Assembly (NCBI RefSeq): GCF_014839805.1 | Contig: NC_051116.1 | Location: 1,240,001 to 1,304,000, forward strand | Direction of reading: 5' to 3' | Length of the DNA: 64,000 nucleotides | Source: Manduca sexta | Taxonomy: Eukaryota > Arthropoda > Insecta > Lepidoptera > Sphingidae | Part shown: positions 49,126-62,256 of the stretch, one piece after another | Numbering within the stretch: the first letter of the stretch is position 1 | How the letters are laid out: each line of letters starts with the position of its first letter | Made by a program: the position numbers and the translations under genes | Notes under the pieces: generated by a model | Seen by the model: only the letters and a program-made list of their open reading frames with translations | Told to the model about the DNA's origin: nothing | Database searches by the model: none

Positions 49126-51479
49126 TACAGTAACTTCGAAATTACCAAAGAAACTAATCAATTCTAGTACTACTCAGAACCAATTCCCAACAGGAAGCAA
49201 AAACACGGACACAATAAATTTTTATATAACACCGCGAAGAATTCGCGTTTCGCGCGTTGCTTCGCGCGAGTTTCACAACGCCTATTCGGGTATGTGTGCC
49301 GAAAAGAATCGAATTCGTTCGCCCATTCTAATATGTGGGCTAACTATCCGAGATTCAGAATCGCGCGTGTCCAATTATTAATGGACGGGAATTATATTCG
49401 TATTGATTTATTTGTTGATTATTACTCACTAGATAGATTTTGCTCGCGGTTTCGTTCGCGTCAAAATATTTTCCGGGATAAAAGTGCCTCTTTATATTTT
49501 CCGGGTATAACAATCCTAGATAACTCAGAAGTAATGTAGCTTCCTATTAGTGACAAAAAAAAACGCTTTAGTAATTCAAAAAACAATAACTTACCCACGA
49601 AGATGAGTTAAAGCTCTTTTTTATCTGCAATTATTTTTTTAATTACAAAGATGTTTGGCTCGTGGTAAACACCACCAAAATGTCACGAACAGAAAGCTAC
49701 ATTGCTCCTTATTAAGCCACTTTATACCTCGGGAGTAATATTTATCCCGTATAATTCATTCACGCCAGCGGAGCCGTAAGCAAACGCTATTAGACATATA
49801 ATGGTAATAATGTAATAACAACCGACGTAAAAGATTAACGATGCAACTTACCCTCTCGAATCCCACCACTCAAACCACAACGAATCCCGTAATCATTCAC
49901 AATCCGCTCACAAACAGCGGGTGTAGTACAATACGTCCGTCGGCACTAAACTCATTAGCGTGGTAATTAAATAACATCGTGTTGGTAGTGTGGCCGCTCG
50001 TTACGACCGAGTCATGACTCGAATGTGTCGAGTACTCGCTGTCTGTGTAATTTTTCTCTTTGTAAATGTATTGGATTTAATTAGAAACCCTAATAAAATG
50101 CAATACTATCAATGTGTTGTTATTGATATAGCAAAATACAATAACCTGCGTTTATCGAGTCATTATTCGTTAACCACGTGAACGACTACTCCAATTCAAA
50201 TAATTTATGAATGAAAAATGACTATTTCCGAGTATTCCAATCTATTTTCTACTCCAGCAGTCGACTTTTGCGTAGGCAAAACCGCTAGAAATATCTAGTA
50301 CTTTAATATGAATATTCTTAGAACACCTGGTCTCTTAGGACTCGATATAAGTTCCGAGTATCCATACAGACGGATGACAATCATTAAAGAAAAATGCGGC
50401 TAATGATTAATTCATACAATCGCATAAACACAAAAGAGGCATTTGTACAATGCCGTTGGATATCCTTACGTCATTTTGCCTTATCTTAATTAGCTTATTG
50501 ACAACCAAGTAGGTGGGTAGATCGCGAACACTGCCTACGAGCTGTTTTTAGGCACAAAAGACTCGGTACGTCGAGTCTTATTTCAAACATTATGAAGTCG
50601 GAAAAAAACATTTGCACATTTTAAAGAAAATCAGATACGTACCCAAAATTTACAAACTAAATAACAAGCTGTTTTAGATATTGTTGCAGATTTAGAAATA
50701 AAATCATTTGCCAAGATTTACATTTCGGACAAACGAAATCTAAATTTATTCTAAAATATATGTTTACGCTGGCGAATTTTAAATGACCTTATAAATTATT
50801 TAAAATGTTTAGGCAATAGTGTTGTAGTTTAAAGATGGACAAGTTTTGATGCTTGGTAATTATAATGTACATAAAATTAGCACAGTAGAACATAGGCTGC
50901 TGAAGTATATCGTCTGATGTGATCACTGACAATAAACTCTTATAATTCTTAAAGCTAAACTAGTTGTCGGCTTTAATTAAAAGGAATAAGGAATATATTC
51001 GTTTGACATTTGTATTTTAAAATTAAATATATTTTCACACGCTTATCCAATTGTTAACGTCATATAATTAATAGTTAAAAACATTCGATTGTTATCTACA
51101 ATTAAGACTCATCATTGGTTGTTTTAAGTAATTTTTAAAAGCAAAAACTACATTAGCATACAATCGTACAATAAGCAATATACAAAACGTTGACAGCTTG
51201 GCAATTCTATCTGTTGTCAAGATCGTTCGAAGTGGAAATCCATGGTATTTACCTACGCCTATGCGGAATAGGTATTAAAATATATATTTATGTAAATATG
51301 TTTAAACTGAATTCATTAAACGTCTGCTTACTAAACACTGATAAACGTTGTCTTTGACAAACAAATCTTATTAGATTACAAACCATTTTATATTTTACAC
51401 GCGAGAGTCAAAAACGATAATTATACGGGAATTGGCCGTTTTTGATCTTCTCAAATTCCTATTTGAGCAAGAATCTTAC

Positions 51480-51953
51480 CTTATCTCTGTGCGAGTGCCT
51501 GTGATGAGTGACAGGCGGCGGAGGCTGCGACGGTACCTGGTTCTGCCCAGTAACCACAACCGGCAGACCATCAACAATGGTCACCATCACACGCTTATCA
51601 GCACTGCGACGCCTCTCGGCCGAGTTTCTCCGCCTCCGCTGCTCATCAGTCACAGGTCTAGCGAAAACAGTCCGCCGCTCAAAACTCCTCGGATCCACCT
51701 GGTTCTCCTGAGCCCTGGTCGCTGGTGTGTGGCTTTTGGACCGTTTGAGCAGTCTCATCACATGCGATTTGAGGGCATCAGGCTTGCTGACCGGGGGTGG
51801 TAGTTCTGGTTTATGTTTGTACGACTGTGAGTGCGCATGGTGGCGCTGCACGGACACCGCGTGCCCCATCCCTGGCGGTATCACGTTCGACAGACTCTTC
51901 ACTGCGTACGCAGCGTCGACTTTGTTGCCGGCGACGCACGACACCTCATACAT
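51480..51953 (-). CDS. 158-codon 5' coding exon, His/Arg/Pro-rich N-terminus
   Basis: The minus frame runs from ATG at 51953 to GAT AAG|GTAAGA, a near-perfect donor with last exon base 51480, phase 0. The frame is open five codons further upstream from a TAA stop, but there is no earlier ATG. The peptide starts MYEVSCVAGNKVDAAYAVKS. It then has a His-rich segment (residues 38-48), a basic segment MRLLKRSKSH (66-75), an Arg cluster with RRRRNS and RRRS (106-117, possible basophilic-kinase sites or nuclear signal), a short hydrophobic strand VMVTIVDGLPVVV (122-134), and a Pro run then His-rich end. It is GC-rich against AT-rich surroundings. No family is recognised. It is the most upstream coding exon seen on this strand and probably an alternative N-terminus of the gene that also uses the exon at 4730-5542, although a separate gene is possible. 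Confidence 0.7.
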
Positions 51954-52110
51954 ACCGAATGAATCCACTTAGCACTTCATATACATTTTACGACACTTAT
52001 CCTTTGGCACTGCAATCCTTTATTGGCACATTGTTATGCTGCACATAAAGTTGGACCGGTGTTGCGAATGAGAGCGTGTGACGTCCGTACGCAGCGGCGG
52101 TCGACGCTAC

Positions 52111-52116
52111 ACTGAT
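52111..52116 (-). promoter_or_regulatory. Initiator-like element upstream of the 158-codon exon
   Basis: ATCAGT on the minus strand places a start A at 52113, giving a 5' UTR of about 160 bases before the ATG at 51953. The surrounding 52050-52190 is a GC-rich island. The putative leader contains two short upstream ORFs: ATG near 52037, eight codons, and ATG near 51985, five codons. These could lower translation. An opposite-strand TCAGTG lies near 52149, so a divergent promoter is possible. Confidence 0.33.
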
Positions 52117-52855
52117 GGCGTGGCTCTCCGCTTGCGAGACCGCACCGTTCAGTGATAGTGTTTATGATAACGCGAGCGCGAGATGGGAGCCGATCTAATC
52201 CAAAAGGTCAATGTTTTGATGAAGTCACCGTCCAATTGACGTAATTGCAGGATAGATTGAATTGGATAATTCGCGGAGTTCGTGTTTTGTCGTCTTGTTT
52301 GCGGTGACGGCTGAACGACACATTAACTTTTTTAGAAAATGTTATTGAGATGAACAACGTCCTGTTTATATAATTGTAAAAATAAATCGCTTTGAAAATG
52401 TATCGTAAATTTTGGACATAAAATATTTTCATTTGGGTTATTTATTTAACCGGTAAGAAGAAGGTTTAGCAAGGCAAATCCGAATTCTTAAAGAAACAAA
52501 ATAATTAGACGATAAAAAAATATTTTCTATCCATAATAATTTTGATATGTATTTTTTCGTAAACATATCCATTCGAACCCAATTCTTAGTCACAAGACTA
52601 ATTTGTTTAACAATTAATAGTCTATTATTTTGACTTTAAAATGTAAAATTAACAAAAAGCGATCACCTCGCCTTTACTCTCATAAATAACAGATTTATTC
52701 AATCATTCGTTTGGAAAACTATGTCGTTCCTAGTAAAAGTATAAAAGTGAAAGTATGTATAGATGTTTTGATGCTGAATCAGTCACGCACAAACCGATTG
52801 GATTTTGACGAAATTTGGCACTCATATAGATCAATGTCTTAATCAACTTATGAAT

Positions 52856-52890
52856 ACGTAAGTAAGTAAGTAATAATATAATAATGTTTG
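52856..52890. repeat. Microsatellite, GTAA repeats
   Basis: There are about four perfect units of AAGT near 52858-52876, followed by AT-rich ATAAT repeats. Confidence 0.7.
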
Positions 52891-52989
52891 TACAAATGTT
52901 CGGATGATGTAAACTCAGAAACTTAATTAATGCTAAACAGTCAGTAAACATTTTTGGATTTGTTTACACGAATGTTAAACATTGAAATG

Positions 52990-53345
52990 AAACAATTTTT
53001 GGTATGACATATTTTATATCCGCCCGGATAGCGATCACCGTGCACAAGGTGTTAAAACCCGCCATAGTGGCCCAAACGCAGCGTCAGCAGGCCCTCCAGG
53101 AGATGGACCGACGACTTGGTGAAGGTCGTTGGAGTCCGATGGATGAGGGCGACCAAGAACCGGTCTCTATAGCGCTCAATGGCGGAGGCCCATGTCCAGC
53201 AGTGCACGATTCCCGGCTGAAATGATGACAATGACAGTGGCCCACGTAAGTGTGTCGCGTTCCGGGATCATTCTGTGTTCACCTCTAATCGGTTTGAATT
53301 CTATAAAGACCTCACTCCGCTTACCATCAGATGCAGTGGGGTCAA
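52990..53345 (+). repeat. Interspersed repeat split by the RTE insertion
   Basis: Either side of the RTE fragment are halves of one repeat: TATATCCGCCCGGATAGCGA on the left, and ACGTAAGTGTGTCGCGTTCC with ACTCCGCTTACCATCAGATG on the right. They read through when the insert and one target copy are removed. Related copies occur at 27670-27930 and 955-1140. The class is unknown to me. Confidence 0.6.
53075..53235 (+). mobile_element. RTE-like LINE 3' end inserted in another repeat
   Basis: In one frame it reads SRPSRRWTDDLVKVVGVRWM, then a TAG where Trp is usual, then RSMAEAHVQQC, a C-terminus common in insect RTE-type endonuclease/reverse transcriptases. It ends in a TGATGACAATGA-type tail. AGTGGCCCA at 53066-53074 is repeated at 53236-53244 and is a target duplication. 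It is 161 bp and dead. Confidence 0.75.
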
Positions 53346-54185
53346 AAAAAACTGGTAAATAATTTATAGGAGTGGATCAACGTGCAAAAGTTGATGATAA
53401 ATAATATCAACGTTCCATAATAGACTCGACGGAGAGTAAAATTGAATTCTCGTAGAAATAATGAGTTCGGGATCATATTTTCACAGATATTACGAAACGG
53501 GACATTGAATAACTGTTCTGCCTGCTTCGGTTAATACTCATTTGTCGTGACATCATTGGATGAAAGCATTTAAATAAACACGTATTTTTATCAAGTTTAA
53601 GCTAAGCAACAGTTATAGGTAGAATTAATTCATAGATAGTAATAATGTGGTCTATGGACATGTTTTTTATATTTATACATATATTTTACAATAAATGCCC
53701 TGATTAAATTTCACGCTTCACAATTTACTTAAAAGTAGACAAATATAGTTTTTCTTTTTTAATGGGAAACCAACAAACCAATTGATAATCTAAATTTAAT
53801 TCTATTATAATTACTTTACGATTCAAATTTGTCTAACTCTAATCTACACCATGTGACTGGTTATTTTAACTAATATTCATCTAAAACGTACGATCATCAT
53901 TGTAAACTTTGGTCGTCTTCAAACTATGTATATAAAGTTAGACTGTTACAACTCTGTCCATTCACGGTTGTTTGTGTTGTAGGGTTGTCAAGCTTTCAAT
54001 TATGAATTTCTTTTTTTCATAAATTGTAGACGAAGTATAAAAATATATAAACTATTTAACGAAAATCGGAGTTAGTAAAAATGTACACAACAGAAAAATA
54101 TATTTATATTTTCTATTTCATGTCCTTGCTATTCGCCATTCTCAGTAAAGTATAATATTATAACACAGGTTGTAACTTTGTTTAT

Positions 54186-54335
54186 AATATTTTTATTTCT
54201 TGAAAACAATTCTTTGCTTTAAACCTACACGCTTTATATCTGAAATAACTTAGTGTTAACAATATTTTTATTTCTTTAAAACAATTCTTTGCTTTAAAAC
54301 TACATGCTTTATATCTGAAATATTACCACAAAGCC
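54186..54335. repeat. Tandem duplication, two 75-base units
   Basis: AATATTTTTATTTCTTGAAAA at 54186 and AATATTTTTATTTCTTTAAAA at 54261 start two copies that continue through AACAATTCTTTGCTTTAAA and GCTTTATATCTGAAAT, with three or four mismatches between them. Confidence 0.75.
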
Positions 54336-57300
54336 TATAAAATATTTGGTCATAAATAATGCCATATTCTAACTGTCTACCATTTCCCGGAACCGCCAAC
54401 CCTAGCCATATTTACACGTCCAAACTAGCATAATGGCCCATGAACTTCCAACTGTAGCGTACGGTGGTCCGCGGCACAACTTTACGCTATAAATAACTCC
54501 GTAAAATACATAGTATACGCAAAATTTCAGATAAAAATGTGTCATTGTGCTCTACCGGTACGGAACTATGTTTTTATGACGGTACATTTTAAACTGCGAA
54601 TGAACGTTGCTTTTGTTGTAACGGTGCTGTGGATACTAGGAATGTTTTTGGAATATTGTAGTTGAATTCTGTGTAAATAAAGTGCATTTTTGAATGCATA
54701 AAAGCTTGCTTTTTTTAAGACAATTCTACAAGAAAAGGTTAGCTAAACAGCTGATTCTACTCGTTGGCATAAACTTGTTTCTGTTAGTTGTGCTTAATAT
54801 GGTAACTTCTATATAATAATCGTATATATTTTCTTTTAAACGGGCCTGCTTAAGTAACCCTATTGCATCTGATGCTAAGTGGATTATTCTCCAGATAGAG
54901 ATGATTATCCCTCGCCAGTCAACACAATTACGCCGGCCTATTAAAAATAAACCCTTCCTTATTATAAAACAACGTCCCCCGCTGCGTCTTTCTCAACGCA
55001 ATAACCCAAAAACTACCAAACGGATTTCGATAAAATTTTACATAGAAATAATTTGAGACCCTGGCACATATTCACTTTTATCCCGGGATAATATATAGCG
55101 GGACTTTTATCCCGGAAAACTGATACGGGAGAAGCCGCGAGCAAACACATTTATAATTTAAAATCGACCTTATGTTAATAACATGAAAATCCAAACCAAT
55201 CAACATACAGCAACATCCACGCTCGGGCGGGCACAGCCGACCTATATAGAGTGACAGCGGGAAACGTGGACACGGGAGGAAACATTGTTGCAAAGCGCCA
55301 CGCCCGCGACATATCGCGCGGAATTGGGTTACACGTTCGCCGGCGTGACACGGGTTGTGGCCACGTTATATTGTATGCAAAGTACATGAAATATTTCGAT
55401 GGTTTTGTATGCTAGAGTCAGTTTGGATAGGTGGTCGTTTTGTCTATTTCTACCAAAAATCTAGCGCTGTTGTATTTGAATTTGTAGGGTATTGTAGTTA
55501 GTGTTATTAATAGATTTTAGGACTTCACAGCAAATATATTTTTGTAATATTTTTTTTTTTTTGTAATTCAAATTCTAGATTGTTTTGCTACCAAGCGACT
55601 CGCTCGTTTCTTCATTTTATTTTATAAATGAAAAGCTAATGCTAGTATGAAACTTATTCATGAGAAATATCATTTGCAAAAGGTAAATCTTATTTTCATT
55701 AGAGCAAATTGTCACAAAACTTTGTTGTTATCCAGATAGAAATCTTATTATAACGCAAAACTAATTTACTTTCCTTTTCGAAGTTATAAATAAAACATAA
55801 GAAAACCTACTTTCTAATTAATAATACTTTACACAATAGATTATTTATAATAAGTCAATTTGTTTCGCCTGACCGACTTTCCCCTGAATCCTCGACTACA
55901 TTAATATTAATGTCACTAGACATATTGTCTCCGTGGAAATCACGATATATCAAAAACATATCCATTCACAAATGCCAACAGCCACCGATATAAAAGATAA
56001 AACAAAAAAGAATCTATTTCGGGACTCGTACATTCCGAATCAATCCGGCCGGAAAATGGCGTCAGAAAAAAGGAAAAAGCCGGTAAAATAGGCGAGATAT
56101 CCGGTGATTCCGGTGGGATTTGACACAATCGAACGTCGCAAGCCCGGTTTAGGGGTACGAGACGGTCGGCTGCCGGACCGACGACGGTTATCGGAGATTC
56201 GTGTGTAATTGAGATTTTGTTGACTTTTGATACATAAAACTTATGAGAGAATAATTGTTGACACGTGTAAAAACATTATTATACAATATTTAGTTAAAAA
56301 ATTAAAAAAATAAATTAAACGTTACAAATATTTAGCTTCAATATAAAATGCATTGTTTTCCACAATTTTCTTAGTTTACGACACAAAACCACAGAAATAT
56401 AAAATTATTATTATTATGTCAGCGATGCCTTAATAAAGCGACGACGTCGCACCGCAAAAATAGGGTTGTCACTTCATCATAGAATTAATAAACATTTAAA
56501 ACTCAAATATAATGTAAAATTAAATTAACCGCTTTATAACTGACCGAGTCTTCGAGAAACCAAACAGCAAACTATTCTACAATCTTTGATAAGCGACTTT
56601 TAAAGTTCCACTCTGATACTGCGTGACAACCCTAATCGAGAACTATGCGAGCGAGGAATGCAACCCGTCGCTTTGTACGCGCAGAATTTCCTTTGTCTAA
56701 GCTGGGCATCTCCGAAATAACTGGTGGAACAGAGCATCCACCACTTAAGACATTTTTCAGGCAAACATTGAGTACAAGTATTTATATGGGAAATTGTTCA
56801 CTAGATTTGTTTAGACTTTACAAGTAAAATTGTGGTACACAAAAAATATCTCACCGAGTATTTTCGCTGATAATTCATCAGACATCCGAATTTCAGAGTA
56901 TTTTTTTACAACATTACCGCTCTGAATTTTATAGCTAATAAAATTAAGCTTCAAATCTGACGATTCACTATTTGCCTCCTCCCATAAGCTCAGCAAGACC
57001 ATCACAATTCATTATGAATGTTTACAATTACATACCCACATACCACCGTTATACCACAAAAAAACCTCGCAATTATCGCAAACTAAACACCAATCACCGC
57101 ACAGAAAGTTGTTCAATTAACACTCGACAAATTACATCGAGAATGCGTAAACCTCCGCCGGTCATGTATAGATGTCGGTCGCAAACCGGTCGTACGTCCA
57201 TGGGAACCTGAAGTTTTACGACGTGAGAGAGAGCCAGTGAAAGTGTTTGCGACCTAGGTACGAGCTAAAAATTACGAGTAATAAATTTGGAATTTATTAA

Positions 57301-59079
57301 TTGGGAATCATGGAAGTGAGCAAAATGTTGTATTTGATGAATTTTTCGAGTGTTTCCGAATTTGTTTACGTCATTTCATAAAGTTAATTGGAGGTCTTAA
57401 TTCCTATGAGAAACTGTGAATAGATAATTACATCACCCTTTCAAAAAAATACTAGCAAAAAAAAGATGGTCTTTGTAAATAAAGCAGCATCATGAATAGA
57501 AATACCTTACTCAATCGTTATTCTAAAATTAACCGACAACATCACGAATCCTTTTTTTTTATCAAAGGCATGATAAAATGACCTCACTGCATGATGGTAT
57601 GGTGATAAGTAAACATGGCCAAAAACCCGTTAACCGGCAAGAGATGAGCATTCCCGGATGGTAGTCACAGTTATGCCGGCCTGCCTAATCCTACTGTACT
57701 GTACATAACACAGGTCTGATATTATTATTATTATAATGAGTTTACAAATTTTCTATTAAATTAATTGCGGAGCGGAGTTAACCACGATTGTTAATGTTTA
57801 CACACTGAACATGTTGTCAGTGCTAGTTCAGTCTATCCTAAACAATGTTTGTAAATTGGCTTACAAGCTCGGCTAATTACTGTAAACATACAAGTCCGAA
57901 ATCCTATTAAGATTGGTTGACATTTCTAAACCAATCATCTATTTAACTTGGCTGAAATAGAAACAAGTTTTTATACTAATAACGAGAGAGGCAATATGAT
58001 TACTTGGAGATAAGCACCAAATAATAATTAAAAAAACATTATCAGTCACTCAAATTGATCTTTACCATTCATCTAATTGTATCTCATTACCGGACTTATT
58101 CGAATGGTGTTTGCTATCCAGCATGAACCAAAAGAATAACCTAACTAACGAATAACTCGAAAACTCGATTCCCCATCAATTTAATTACGAATCGACAACT
58201 TCCAACAGAAATATGTTCGGTATAACGAGTGAAACAAATTTAATTTGTTAAATGGCGATAGTCGATACAAACTGGTAGTTTAGGGTTGCCACACCTCCTG
58301 GTATGTTGGAACAAGGCCTGATTTGTACCGTATTAATTCATTTGGTGGTTTGGGACCAACATAGTATTCCAGTCGCTCCAGAACTTGGGCAATTGTGATC
58401 TAGATTGGTGGGTACAACAATATATTAATCACTATATTGCCATAGACGTACCGAATACGCAAGATTATTTGTATACATTTTGGTTTTATAAGTTAAGGGT
58501 GTAGAATCTTTTGTAGTTATATTATAGTGACATACCGAAGCAATATTGTTAAATGACTAACGTTTTTTTAAAGTAAGATGTTTTGTAATTGTAAAGTATT
58601 TCCCCTTGACTGTGCATCGCGTGCTACCAATTAAGATTGAACAAACAAATGTTTTTTTCGTAAAAGACACGAATAGTGATATAAAATTTAAAATACCCCG
58701 TTTTGACAACCCTACTGTAGTTGCGTGGCAACGGGAACTATCGGAATACGCAACCGTACCGCAAACTTTGTATCGACGATCTGAATCAGGGGTAAAGGGG
58801 CACTTCAAGACAACTTGATGGGGAAAAAGTTACCGTATTCATTGAATAATCTGTTGCAATTGCGGAGCCGGTTCTGCGGGATATTAAAACAAGGAAATGA
58901 CAGCTTTCTGTTATACAGCTTGTGTTGCTTCATAGGTTTTTAATAGACTGAAAATGTACGTTGATGATAGTACGAAAATCAATTAAATAACAGAGCTTAT
59001 TGCGCATAGATCGGACCGTGATCAGCTAAAAAAAAATAAAATTGTAGAATTGGAAAATGTAGGTAGATATTGTACCCTC

Positions 59080-59240
59080 ATTTGCGGATTACGAACACCT
59101 CAGTCCGCACCGTGACCATGAAGGCTGCAGTCTTCGAAACTACGGAAAAAAATTATAATATAAATAACCGCGGTAAAATCCGTAAATAGTTTTATCTCAA
59201 CGTCTAACATTCGCGTAAACATAATAAATCATTAAATCAA
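59080..59240 (+). repeat. Longer copy of the ACATTCGCGTAAACATA repeat family
   Basis: GCACCGTGACCATGAAGGCTG, AACCGCGGTAAAATCCGTAA and CTAACATTCGCGTAAACATA are all present, making this the most complete copy here. Confidence 0.6.
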
Positions 59241-59399
59241 TTAATAGTTAATGTTTCACGGTATGATAGATCGTTAATAATACAAATCATTCGGCTTTTA
59301 CATTGATGTAACAAACATTACCAACAGCGAAGTGATTAGCGTATCATAACAAAAATCCACCCTCTGTATTGGACGCTTTAGGCATTATTGAACCTACCG

Positions 59400-59505
59400 C
59401 CCCAACATTCCACATATAGCTGAGCGTTTATCCATCCCATGATATGATAGGGGGCGTGCCTATAATCATGTCGGTCAAAAATTCCAATACCGAGCAACTC
59501 AGTCG
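59400..59505 (-). mobile_element. SINE internal fragment
   Basis: CATCCCATGATATGATAGGGGGCGTGCC and AAAAATTCCAATACCGAG match the middle of the SINE body seen at 7860-7950. The head and tail are missing. Confidence 0.55.
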
Positions 59506-62256
59506 TGTTTCATTCTAAATACAAATTTTATTACCCGACTTGGAAACCGAATCTCCACGGTTCACATCACGCTGTACTTAAACTGATAAAGGAATCATTA
59601 CACACTATTAATCACACACGATATAATCAAAATCCCACTTTCCAAAATCACTCAAGCGTCACGAAACTGTTTAAGGTTCGAAAGCGCCTTAAACAAGCAA
59701 AAACGGACCTTACTAATCCCGATTTACAAACATTGAACGGACAAATTCCCTGTTTTCAGCGGTCGAAGGACCCTTTAGATAACATCTTTGCCATGTTTTC
59801 GCTTACATTCTACTAATTGAACACATGTAAACACAGTTAAGCTAATCAAAACACTGGAATCGCACCTGCCGGTGTTTCTGTTTCGTGTGTTTGGGTTAGT
59901 GTTTTTAAAACGATCAAACGATCATGCTAATTTTAACTAAACACGAAATTAGTTTTACATTGCGATTACTTTTATATTCGACTCATTAATTAGTATTGGC
60001 GTCATTTCATTTGTAACGGTAATAGTTTTTGATGTATTCATAAAATCTTTAGATCTTAACTAACCAGACGTATCGACACCGAAAACTTTTCTATTATATT
60101 CATATTCTCCCATCTTCGCCATTCAACAACGTATTCTATCAATACTAATTATTAAACCAGTAATCTATATCATTACATTAAACCACAAGGATGAATCCTA
60201 TCCCCCAGCGACCTCTTTCAACTGATCATTTCTGATCACAAGATCATGTATCACTTTTCCATCCACTCCCAAACCCTTAGCATCAAAAAATCAGTGGACA
60301 CAATACATTGCCGTGTCAACGTCGAAAGTCGATGACGCGAGATCCTTCACGTCTCTCTGTCAAACTGAGGCTTTTGTTTCCGCACCTCTGTCAGAACTAC
60401 GCTTTGTTGTTCATTCGGTTGTCGTGTGTTCCGATAGTAAATTCTATGCTAGTATTACTAGAATGGCATAAATTCGTACTGATTTTACATAGACGTGCAG
60501 TTCAAAGTTTGAAATAGAGGCAATCAGTGAAATTAAGGAATATCATGAATGAATATAAAAGGAAGCTCTATTATAACCGAGTGCTAAAGGATCAATGCCA
60601 GGAAAGAAAATTATAACACAATAAAAAGTCGCGAAAGAACTACATCAACCTTCATTACAATTCGTTTTCAATAAATATAAACGAATCCAATAAAAACCTA
60701 AGCTTTCAAACAAACAAAACCTCGCAAACAAAATCAAACACAATTTCCTACGTTTCACCGTTGCATTGCGCAACAAACTAAGGCCAATAACATAATCGAA
60801 TATTTCTTAGTTTACAATTGTTATTTTTTTTTTCAACCTCCAAACATAACAATTACTGTAAACTACAATGCTGACCACAAGGTCCTCTCGGGTTTCCGAG
60901 ACGCAAATGGGTCGCGAGGGTTAAACAACGACAACGTTCGCGGCAAATATTTGTAAATTTGCGCAAATGTTTGCTAATGAGATAAACATTAGTGTTCGTA
61001 CGCGATCTTCTATAGTTTTGAAGCTAGAATTGTATATATTCTAATCTAAGAGAACAACTTCGTTTGAAAGATTTTGCAATAATGACCTTTAATCGTTATT
61101 GGTGTTTGGATGTCCCCTGGTTCAAAAAAACGCATATTCAGCGGTTTTTAATTATACGACGATTCTCCAACAATGTCAACAATAGAGACTTTGAATGTCA
61201 ACAATAGTCTAAATTCTAAACTGAACCCCACATATCGACTCTGAATACTTGAAAACTGAAAATACCAATGCAAAAGTCAGCTAAAATGGAACCGACTAAA
61301 AGGGGGCTGTGGGGAGTCGTGGCCGCATAGCGTGGAATACGCGGCTTTACTTCGACAAATGTTGCCGAAAAAAGGGGACCTCTGAGCGCCAAAAGAGATG
61401 AGCCGAGTAGAGGCATTGTGCTGAGACAGGTCCGACGAATTCAGAAGCACTCAAGACCTCCCCAGAACCATTTCACATGCGCAGAAGCAGGCCGCCGCAG
61501 GCTTTAGTCGGTATGACGGTATAATTAGAGAAGGCCGGTGAGTGCGACCTAAGCGACAATCATCGATCGTCACCGACCAAAATCGGTATCAGCTTAAAAA
61601 TCGTGTCGGACGATTCATTACGATTTCGATTCAGAACATCGGTATAAATTGTCGACAATCGACAACAAAGAGTCGATTGTTGCGCAAACATTATACAATT
61701 CTCACAGTTCATTAAGTAAAGCGTGCAATCGAACAATAAAGCTGGTTATAACATGACGAGAAATGTTAAAAAATCGTTTGTTTACATAACGATGGCGTAA
61801 TGAGACCGCTGTTAGGACAAAAGGTATGTTTTTTTTAATTATTTAATATACAACCTGAAGAGGGCTTGAGTGAAGGCTGTAGATTAGATTAACCTAATTA
61901 AAATCAGTGTTTACAAGTTTCAATAAATCGTTCTCAATTATTTTCATTCTCAAAGATTGCTAATCTGCGCCGCACTAACGGTTCTTTAGGTTGTATTGGT
62001 GCTTAAGGCCGACGGTGTTAGCCTACAATAATAAGTCTAGTTATACCTCGTTCGAAACATATCTTCAATTTCATATAAAACCAATATGTCATATATATCA
62101 ACCGATTTCGGGGAAGAACCCTGAAATCATTATCTTAACAAATACCCAACACAAACATCATCTTCGTGACAGCCCTACAAATCTCAAACATCACAACCCT
62201 AGAAGTCAAACGTCATAAACACGACGAAAGTAACCGACAGCACGTCGGAAGCTCGT

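Noticed and set aside
51432..51803. Plus-strand ORF of 123 codons over the 158-codon exon
   Set aside because: Antisense shadow; no splice signals or start context on the plus strand.
53004..53225. Plus-strand 73-codon ORF
   Set aside because: It is an out-of-frame reading across the RTE insertion and its host repeat.
59505..59816. Plus-strand 103-codon ORF
   Set aside because: It starts with GTG inside a SINE fragment and has no recognisable features or splice sites; most likely chance.
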